Source: Hypericum androsaemum (taxonomy: Eukaryota; Streptophyta; Magnoliopsida; Malpighiales; Hypericaceae). Taken from it: a stretch of DNA of 64,000 nucleotides. The notes below the pieces were generated by a model. The model was given only the letters and a program-made list of their open reading frames with translations. It was not told the DNA's origin and searched no databases. The translations under genes were made by a program, and so were the position numbers. The DNA lies in NCBI GenBank assembly GCA_963995505.1, contig OZ023182.1, positions 8,610,707 to 8,674,706 of the forward strand. The letters run 5' to 3'. Of the stretch, positions 55,581 through 64,000 are shown in pieces (positions within the stretch are counted from its first letter, which is position 1; every line of letters starts with the position of its first letter).

Positions 55581-57554
55581 GCTATTTCTTTTATATTTAA
55601 TAACAGCGGCGCTTCTCCATTCCTCGTGCGTTGCAAATAGTAGAGAGGCCTACCTTGAAATTTTCTCCTCTCGTAAAATCGTTTATTCCTCAAAAAAAAA
55701 ATCGTTCAGGTATTTATATCATCATAACTCAATACTACCAGCCAGAGCGGTTTCCTCGTGCAAGCTTATACTATTCACAACCAAATTATATATTATAAAT
55801 TTTATTAGAAGAGTCATCCCATACATAAAATTCAAACCGAAACCCGTATAAAGGATATTTACGCAAGGAAAAATTACGGAAAACGACAATCTAAGGCTGG
55901 ACGATGCAGGAGACGGCGAGAAATTAAGGCACCGTACCGTACATGGGGGAAGAAATAAAAATCTGTACGGAAGGCCTAACAAAATCTAAGACCGTGCGCG
56001 GGTCACGTGACATCTGGGCCCCAGTCTGCGTCAAAGTCAAGTACACGTGATCGGGGAGGTGGCTGTTTTCTTGGGCGATACTGCACATAGTGGGGGCGAC
56101 GAGGACGTACACGTGGCTATCGGATAAGGGCGAGGGCTCTTTCCCATTCATGCCCCTACTTCGAGATCCTCGTGACGCTGACGTTTCTTTTCTCTTGTTT
56201 CGTTTGCCAAGGAAAACAATAAAGTTTCTACCAAAAAAACAAAATAGGAAAATAATAAAGTTTGAGATTATCCACTGCCACTGGGGAGCAACCCTCTTAC
56301 GCGGTTGGCTCTCACATGGTATGGTTGGTCCGGAGTTTGGCGTCCGTTCGAAGGGTGGCCATGTTGGTATTTTCGTATTTAAAGTCCAGTTATATTGAAT
56401 GTGACATTTTTAACAATGATTTTTATATTTGTAAAATAGAAGTTCAAAATTTTCTTAAAGGAAGTTATTCTCTTACGACTTATACCAATTTGAATTGATA
56501 TGATTTTATTCAACTTGGTTCCTTTTGTCTCGAAAAGACTTGGTCTTAAATCAGACTAGATTTTGACAAGTACATCGATTTTCAATTTTAAAGAAAATTA
56601 TGTTTTCAATCTTAGATTAATGATACCGCTATATATAAAAACTGATCAATTCATATATTATGTCGTTGTAAATATTAATACGACGTTTAAGTAAGTTGTT
56701 GTTTAAGACATATCAATACCTCGTCTTTTTACCATCAGAATAAGTGATATTTGGTTTACTCGTTGAACTTTAAAAGTCAACTTCTGCAAAATGCCAGTGC
56801 GAGTAAAAAATAGTTTACGTAAATTCGATGAGAACTCAAAATATTTTCCCTTATGAACGGCCCACCAAGCTAAACCGGTAGTTTTACGGTCACGACAGTG
56901 GTACCAAAAGCAATTATAGACGGGTCTATAGGGTAGATGACAAGTTTTGCCTCTATAGGGTAGCTTGTCACTCCATGGACTCCTAGTTGGGGACAAGAGG
57001 GAAGAGTCTCCTCGTGTTCCACTCCCTTCTCGAACGATACATTTCAGAATCAAGTTAGCTTGGTGGACCAGATTAACAATAAGAGTGTACGTCTGTTGCG
57101 ACTTTCATTTCCATAATCTCAACTATATTTATTGTCTCGCTCTTCCTACCAAACCCCAATCAGTATTTTCTTTTTTGTTTTTTAATAGGGGCAGGGTACG
57201 GTGGGATGAGGGGATTTTTTCATATTAAAAAGGATCATAGATTAATTTTTATATTAAGTATAGTTTTCAAGGTTGTAAATTTAATATTGGACTCTAAATG
57301 GAAGAAAATAACGTGAGAAAGAAATAGGAGAGAATATGAGTTTTTCTTAGTTTTGATAGAGGAAGGCACATGAAAGGGAAACACAAAATGCACTTTTGGG
57401 CTTAATTTGCGTTTGGAAACTTGAATTCAGGCCTTTTGGGCGATCGTGGGAAAATGGACCAGTAAGTATGGGCCTCGGTTATAATGTTTATTAAAAAAAT
57501 CGAAATCCGCTCAGATTTTTGGGTAACGGTTTTTTGACGCGACATCGAGTGGGA
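55581..57554. other. Intergenic
   Basis: No gene or clear element. Open frames here (for example near 56090-56400 and 56700-57050) lack recognisable motifs. Confidence 0.4.
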
Positions 57555-57563
57555 AAGACATTT

Positions 57564-58521
57564 GCGTAAATCACCCCATAGTTCTTGGTATTTGGTCATC
57601 CTCTCCATCGGGTCTCTGCATTTTCGAAAATGATTTTACCGTCCCCCGTCTTTGATTTTAGAAACTCTCGGGTCACTAGTGCCGGAATATGTCATTTTCT
57701 CACACAAACCCCTACTTGAAAAGACTAAAATACCCCTCACTTAAAAAATCAAACGACGGAGGAGCTGGGTTGAGAGCGAGGGGTAATCAGCGGTCAGGAA
57801 CTAGTCGCGACACCGTCCCCTCCTCTCCTCGCGACCCAGGGAACTGGGCTTACACTTGCGGTGGACTGGTGTTGTGGCAGCTAGCGATGGATCAACTCTG
57901 GGACTGAGCGACGGGCACAGACTGAGCAACAGTAGGAATTGGGGTACGAATGGGCAGATAGGTTGGACCCCGACATCCCACTTGGCCCACCTGAACGCAA
58001 CCTGTGACCTCGATACCAATGAGGATGACAAAATCCTTGGCAGAGTTAGACGAGAGGCGAGTAATCGATGTACCATCCCTTTCCCTCTCGCCATCGATCC
58101 TTGGTTTACCTGCCATCAGCAAGAAATTGTTGTACCAATTTGGGTTTACCTCCCACCCACACGAAATTAACAACAATTCACTAGCACTATTGCAAATCCA
58201 CCTAACGATTCACTGGCGGAGATCTAAAGGGGTCCCTCCTCTACCCCCAGCTCAAGGTCGCTTCCTTTATTCGGTTTCGTACAAATTGGTTGTTGTTGAT
58301 GAAGAAGATGAAGGGGAAGAAGAAGAAAGAAAGATTTTTTTAAGGGAGAAGGACATTTTAGTCTTTTCAAGTGAGGTTTGCTGGAGAATATGGAATATTC
58401 TGGCACCAGAAACCCGAGAGTTTCTAAAACCAAAGACGGGAGAAGGTAAAATTATTTTCGAAAATGCAGGGACCCGAGGGGGAGGTTGACCAAATACCAG
58501 AGCCTATGAGGTAATTTATCC
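57564..58521. mobile_element. Mutator-like non-autonomous element 1, 958 bp
   Basis: Long terminal inverted repeats of about 120 bp: the left has ttggtatttggtcatcctct and gattttagaaactctcgggt; the reverse complement of the right has ctggtatttggtcaacctcc and ggttttagaaactctcgggt. The flanking 9-mers AAGACATTT and AAAATATTT agree at 7 of 9 positions, an aged 9-bp target duplication. The interior has no transposase. Confidence 0.82.
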
Positions 58522-58604
58522 AAAATATTTTCTGAAGCGAGGGGTTTGTGCGACGTCACGTGTCACTTTGGGCCATGCACATCCGCCACATTACTTTGTT
58601 TATA

Positions 58605-59669
58605 GGGAAAATTATGCTCAGGTCCCAGTGATTTGGTCTTCCTCCCTCTTGGGTCCCTAGGTTTCCAAAATGCATGTTGTTGTCCCCCGTGTTTGGTTTT
58701 AGAAACTCTCGGGTCCCTCGCTGACGTCATGGGTCATTTTATTAATTTTGTAATCCTAAAATGACTATTATACCCTTGGAATTAAAAAATAAAGCCATGG
58801 TCACCTCCTACCTCCCTTCTCCGGTAATTCAATGTCTTCTCGGTGACTCAAGTGCTTTTCTGATGATGTCTCCGGCGACACAATTCCACAAAAATGAAAC
58901 GAGCCCAACTCAGAACACAAATTCACTAAATTTCAAACCAGAAACAAATTGGTAAAAAAATGGATCGATCTAGTTGAAAAAAATTACTCAGAGCGGAACC
59001 CTAATTTCTGAATTAGCTTATAATTACCCATGTGCAACCATTGTGTCACCGTCTTCCTCCTCCTCCTCCTCCCTGTTTCCTTCTCCCTCTCCAAACAGAC
59101 TAACCACCTTCTGGACCAGAGCTTTGTACTCATGCACACGGCGTCATAGTTCGAAGTTGAGGCGACGCTGGAGAAGCTGACGTCTCCGCTAGCGGCCAAG
59201 GAAGACGAACGAAAATCCTCGAGGAATGATACTTCCAGATAGTGAAGACGAGTGCGAGCGTGCAGAGAACGATCCCCGAGGGATACAAGCTGTCCAACGG
59301 CGGTGGTGGACGATGATATCGTTGGCGAGGCAGGGCAGAGATCTCGTGGTCTCACGAACCCAGAAACCTCAGTGTAGTAGATGGTACAGTGTGGTGGTCT
59401 TCTCTTGGGCCAATCGACATAGCTGGGAGTTCCGTCGCTGGTGGTATCAATGTTCTGAGCCGCCCACGTCGGAGAAGAAGGTGAGATGGAATATTTTGAT
59501 TATTTTTTTGAAAGGGAAGTCATTTACTTAAAAAAATGGTTGATGACGTCAGCGAGTGACCCGAGAGTATATTAAAACTAAACACGGGGGACGGCAACAA
59601 GTATTTTGGAAACCTAGGGATCCGAGAGGGAGGGAGACCAAACTACAGGAAACTGAGCATAATTTATCC
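58605..59669. mobile_element. Mutator-like non-autonomous element 2, 1065 bp
   Basis: Terminal inverted repeats of about 130 bp: the left runs gggaaaattatgctcaggtc to tcgctgacgtca; the right, read in reverse, runs ggataaattatgctcagttt to tcgctgacgtca, both with ccctaggtttccaaaat and gtcccccgtgttt. Flanks TTGTTTATA and TTGTTTATG match at 8 of 9. It is the same family as element 1, only 84 bp away. The interior shows no transposase. Confidence 0.9.
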
Positions 59670-59853
59670 TTGTTTATGTTATTTGAAATTTGTATTTTAG
59701 TGGGTGGAATTTCAAGGTAACTTGTTTCAACTAATATTTATATTTGTATTTTAAGAAATAAAATGAGAAAATTTGTTAAATTAGAACAATACTTTTATCA
59801 GTGGTTGATTTAATTATTTGTAGGTTATAACGGGATAACTTGATGACGAGGTG

Positions 59854-60195
59854 TGTTGGAAGGAGTGAATAGCTTCATTGCTGTCCAAGCAAAGCATAGT
59901 TGCAGCAATGTAAATTTGTCTTCTTTCAGTGACAATTTTGTGATTACGTCTCAAGGAGAGAGACATGCGGGAAGCTTTCAGATTTGACATCATAGCTAGC
60001 TAGTATAAATATTGTCCCAAAAAAAAAGCCAGTATAAATATTGTACATTAGTTATTTGTGTATCATGTGTAACAAAAATATTCGATTGAATAATAAAATC
60101 CCTTCTTGCCAAATAATCTTCATCGTCTTCAACCTTTTTCCGAACCGCCATTAAACCTTAGTTTAAACTTCTTTCTTACATTGATATTGTCAACA
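59854..60195 (+). mobile_element. Copia 5' LTR
   Basis: TGTTGGAAGGAGTGAATAGC to CAACA, 342 bp. It is homologous to 63314-63550 (ttcattgctRtc, tcaaggagagagacatgcg, gtataaatattgtac). A degraded tRNA-Met primer site (TTGTATGCGAGCTTTAGG, 60196-60213, 9 of the first 12 bases matching) follows at once. The TATA region gtataaatattgt is duplicated around a cccaaaaaaaaagcca insert (60003-60046). Confidence 0.85.
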
Positions 60196-60288
60196 TTGTA
60201 TGCGAGCTTTAGGCATGTGTTTAGCGTAGTCGTGGTTCAAATTCATTCTTGTTAAACCTTGTCTACGAGCTAGTCTTCTCAAGCTTCA

Positions 60289-63250
60289 ATGGCGGCTATT
60301 GTGTATACAGCTCAGAATGCAAGTGATCCATTTTATCACACTACAAATGAGTCGTCTGTTGTTGTTCTTGTTACTCCTCTTTTGAATAGCAAGAATTTTC
60401 CTCATAGACTAGTTCAATCTAGCTTGCCTTGTGTCCTAAGAACAAGATCGAGTTTATTGATGGATCCATTTTCAGGCCTTTGCTTGTATATCCTAGGTAT
60501 TCTAGTTGGGACCGATGTAATCCAATGTTGATCTTATGGATTTGTCGCTCAGTTGAGCCAGCTATTGTGCATAGTGTGCTTTGGTATTAATCTGCAGTTG
60601 CTCTCTGGATGAATCTTAAGGATCGCTTTGGGCGAGGTGAATTTATGCAGATTGCTTCACTTCATGAGCAGATTTACAACCTCAGACAATGTGGGTTGAA
60701 TGTTAATAATTACTATACAAATTTTCAGATTCTTTGGGATCAATTAATGTAGTTGAGGTTTGTTCCTAGCTATAAATGTGTAGATGGAGTTAATGGAGGA
60801 TTGTATGGTGATAATTATGTGGTCGCCATAGCAATGAGAGTTTATTTAGAGGGGATCATGTTGTGAGATTCTTGAGAGGATTGAATGATAGCTATAATGG
60901 CCTTGGATCATAAACTCTTATGCTGGATCATCTGCCATACGTAAACCATGTTCAATCATTTGTTGGAGAGCATGAGATGCAGCTTATGCATCCGATCATG
61001 GCTAATGCTAATCATTATTCCGGCTATCAATCTCAAGTTGGTTTTCATCATCATGTGATGCTTAAACTAGGATATCAAGGACCAAAAAGGCCATTAAATA
61101 GAAATAAGAAGCCATAATGTACATATTGTGGTAGTTTAGGACATATTGTTGGTAAATGCTTCAAGAAGCATGAATATCCACATAGGTATAGGCAAAGAAA
61201 TTTACTAATTCTGTTCCAGCTATGGTTCATCCTACTCCTACTGCTGTTCCTATTTAAATTTCAGTCAATCAGGTTAGGGCAACTGCTTCCTATTGAGGAT
61301 ACTATGGCACTGCTGGTCCAATGCCAACTTCTTTTTGGTATGGACATACCGGCTATGTTTCTGCTATGATCACTCAGTTTTCACCACATACGTTACCTCA
61401 ATCAGCTATCACTCGAGCATTAGATCTCTCTTATGAGCTGTTTAAGATAAATTTATCTCAAGAGTAGTATTCCAATATCATGGATTTGGTTCAACGATCT
61501 TCTTTTTCTAGTCTGCTATGTGACTCCAACTCCATATATTTTCAATTATTATAATCCTTCTAACAAAGAAGAGTTATCTGCCTTGGAGTAGAACCACTCA
61601 TGAGATTTAGTGGCTTTACCTCACGACAAGCATTTAATTGGTAATAAGTAGGTTTACAAGGTCAAATACAAGGTTGATGGCTCTGTTGAAAGATATAAAG
61701 CTCGACTTGTAACCAAAGGCTATACTCAAGCTTTAGGTGTTAATTTTTGGACACCTTTTCTCATGTTGCTAAATTCACCATTGTTCGACTATTTTTTGCC
61801 ATATTTATCCAGAAGAGATGTCATTTACACCGTCTGGATGATAATAATATATTTGTCAATGTGATCTTAATGAGGAGGTATATTTGGAGGTTCCAAGTGG
61901 GTTTCAGCTTGCTGCAATTGGCAGAGGGAAGTTTGCTTACTTAAAAATTTGTTATATTGTTTAAAGTAGGGTAATAGGCAATGGTTTTTCAAGTTAACTT
62001 CTATGTTATTGACCATGGGTTTTATTCAATCCAAAAGCGACTATTCTTTGTTCAATATAGTCAATAACTCGAGTATTTTTGTTGCTCTCATAATCTATAT
62101 AGATAATATTATTTTGATATGAGAGACTATTGAAGCAATTGCAGAATTGTGCAGGCTTTGAGTGCCTATCTGTAGTTGAAAGGTTTTGGCACATTGAAGT
62201 ATTTTTTGGGTCTTAAAATTGCGAGATAAGAAACAAGTTTACACCTCAGTCAGAGAAAATATACACTTGAACTTCTGAAGGAGACATGATATCTTGGGTG
62301 TAAAACCAGTTGTCACTCCGATTGACGATTCTGTTATGTTATTTGCAGGTGATAGTCCACTAATGGATGAGTGTGCTTTTGATCATACAATGCAGTTCCC
62401 TTATGCAGATGCAGCAATTTCTGCAGCTACTACAATTTCTGCAGAAGCTGCACTTTATGCAAATGTGAATGTTGTAATTTTTGCAAAAGCTGCTGCTCTT
62501 GCAAACACTGCAACAGCTGCTCTTGCAGACACTGCAGCTGCAACAAATTTTATAGGTCCTTCACCATCCATTGCAGAAGCTGATACTGTGGATGCTGACA
62601 GCTCTTTTGATTCTTTTGCGTATATAACATCATCCACCTACCGTAAGTTGGTTGGCAAACTGGTGTATTTGGCCAATTCCAGACCTGATATCAGCTTTTT
62701 TTTTTTACAATAAGAGCTAATTTTATTTTTCACCCACACAAAACATATGAAAACTGCATATCGTGTTCTCAGGTATATGAAGGGAAAGCCAGGAGCTGGT
62801 CTCTTCTTTCCTAGATGGTCCAGTCTTCAGTGAAATTTTTATTCGGATAGCGATTATGGGGCTTGTATAGATAGTAGTCTTATCGTTACCAGTTATGCAA
62901 TTTTTCTTTGTGATTCCTTGGACAGTTAGAAGTCCAAGAAGCAACCAATTGTTTATCATTCTTCATTAGAAGTAGAATATTGTGCTTTGTTATCTCTGGT
63001 TTGTGAATTACAATGGCTGCACTTCTTGTTGACTGATCTCTGTGTGAATATTGACGTTCTCTGGTTTACTGCGACAATAAGTAAGCCATTTATATCACAG
63101 AAAACCACGTGTTTCATGAACACACGAAACACATTGAGTTGGATTGTCATTTGGTTCATTAGAAGGTTCAACAAGGATTGATTATATTTTTCCATGTTCT
63201 TACTGTTTTGCAACTACCTGGCATTCTCACGAAATGTTAGGCTGGTCGTT
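60289..63250 (+). pseudogene. Ty1/copia gag-pol, degenerate and lacking integrase
   Basis: In order: gag N-terminus (SSVVVLVTPLLNSKNF, 60289 on), knuckle CTYCGSLGHIVGKC (61118-61159, preceded by a stop), RT start KVDGSVERYKARLVTKGYTQ (about 61670), VAKFTIVRLFFAIF and LHRLDDNNIFVNV, then after a broken stretch YRKLVGKLVYLANSRPDISF (62638) and RNase H pieces YSDSDYGACIDSS, KSKKQPIVYHSSLEVEYCAL and CELQWLHFLLTDLCVN. Only about 0.5 kb separates the knuckle from RT, too little for protease plus integrase, so those are deleted. At 62399-62570 an alanine-rich stretch of repeated gctgc/gcagc words interrupts the RT-RNase H connection. Confidence 0.88.
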
Positions 63251-63313
63251 AGCATCAAATTTTAGCTTCCAAGTTGGGTATGTTGGACATCTATACTCAA
63301 ACTTGTTTGAGGG

Positions 63314-63550
63314 TATTGGAGGGAGTTAATAGCTTCATTGCTATCTGGGTTGAGCATAGTGGCATCGATGTAAATTTATCTTCTTTCAGTGACAATTTTA
63401 TGATTAAGTCTCAAGGAGAGAGACATGCGAGAAGCTTCCAGACTTAACATCTGAATGAAGTCTTAGCTAGCTAGCTAGTATAAATATTGTACAATAATTA
63501 TAAGTGTACCATGTGTAAACTTTGGTTTTAGCTTTTTTATTCGATTGCTA
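63314..63550 (+). mobile_element. Copia 3' LTR, truncated or diverged
   Basis: It starts TATTGGAGGGAGTTAATAGC after a short purine stretch (tttgaggg) and follows the 5' LTR to about 63550. The last 100 bp of the 5' copy have no clear match. Target duplication not readable. Confidence 0.75.
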
Positions 63551-63559
63551 ATTTATAGT

Positions 63560-63836
63560 TCAACGATAATATGTCTTTTTTTTGTGAAAATGGATGGGCA
63601 AACTCTTATATATAAATACAAAAATAAAACACAATTACATCCTAAAGAACATCCTTCTACAACCATGCCTCCTAACTAAAGGTCCATTTGACTCATCATT
63701 GTGATGGCTACTACTTGGCATAGAATTCCCTCTCGCGATAAAATCTAGTTAGAAAATCCGAGGGAGAGAAGTAGCACCTCGACAAGGTAGAAACCCGTCT
63801 TGACGTTGATACAACTAAATTTGATTTTGCACCATT
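63560..63836. other. Unassigned sequence between copia and the right-edge LTR
   Basis: It starts with a T-run and gtgaaaatggatgggcaaac, which could be the antisense 3' end of a LINE, but no coding piece follows. No gene recognised. Confidence 0.3.
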
Positions 63837-64000
63837 GATGAGTGTCGAAAACACTCATATGACATGGTATTTATAGGTCTTTTTCTTTCGTTTTAGCATC
63901 TTAAGCGTCGAGTCTTAAGTCTTTTTAGCCATTTTATGGTCTATTGCCTCGAATGGCTTAATTTATTAAGTTTTGTGTTTTTGGGAGAAAACTGGGAAAA
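63837..64000 (+). mobile_element. Start of an Athila/gypsy-type LTR, cut by the window edge
   Basis: TGATGAGTGTCGAAAACACTCAT matches the start of the two Athila-like LTRs in their coding sense (TGATGAGTGT followed by a hairpin with ACTCAT), then cttttagcatctt-type sequence. Only 164 bp are visible, so class and completeness are inferred. Confidence 0.5.

Noticed and set aside
1..64000. A metabolic gene cluster or novel defence system
   Set aside because: The five intact genes belong to unrelated, widely conserved single-gene families, with no shared pathway, co-orientation or repeated paralogues; the rest is transposon-derived.

Overview
The window is nuclear DNA of a flowering plant, most probably a eudicot. 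The evidence is five well-formed plant genes with GT-AG introns (or none), set among LTR retrotransposons, a LINE, a TRIM and MITEs. The species cannot be fixed from the sequence. There is no CRISPR array, operon, bacterial gene, rRNA or tRNA gene. Layout. 1-18000 is a transposon graveyard. It holds a Ty3/gypsy gag-protease piece, a tandem array of PIF/Harbinger-derived units split by an Athila-type solo LTR with a 5-bp target duplication, a degenerate Harbinger transposase, and a circularly permuted Athila element (env-like ORF, LTR, gag-pol, in that order on the minus strand). It ends in a palindromic Harbinger fold-back. 18957-36370 is the gene island. It contains a DUF866/UPF0587 zinc protein (4 exons, minus), a neprosin-domain protein (7 exons, plus), EARLY FLOWERING 3 (4 coding exons, minus, tail-to-tail with neprosin), an orphan LTR with an unknown ORF, a truncated exonuclease-KH pseudogene (plus), and EPSIN1 (11 coding exons, minus). 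I joined the exons by hand; each joined reading frame stays open. 36400-46200 is repeats: a retroposon with a 17-bp target duplication close to the EPSIN1 start, gypsy remnants, a LINE carrying a TRIM, and a minisatellite. 46312-47364 is an intact intronless tandem CCCH zinc-finger gene (minus) with a Tourist-like MITE just upstream. 47570-64000 is mostly DNA transposons with readable target duplications (Tourist, hAT, three Mutator-like elements), AT-rich satellite-like arrays, a degenerate Ty1/copia element lacking integrase, and the start of another LTR at the right edge. The genes do not form a pathway or cluster. ELF3 is a circadian scaffold, EPSIN1 a clathrin adaptor in vesicle traffic, the CCCH protein a likely mRNA regulator, the neprosin protein probably secreted, and the DUF866 protein of poorly known role. 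I found no convincing new biological system. The notable material is structural: the permuted Athila, the repeated fold-back of Harbinger coding DNA, several nested insertions with readable target duplications, and an ELF3 with almost no polyglutamine.
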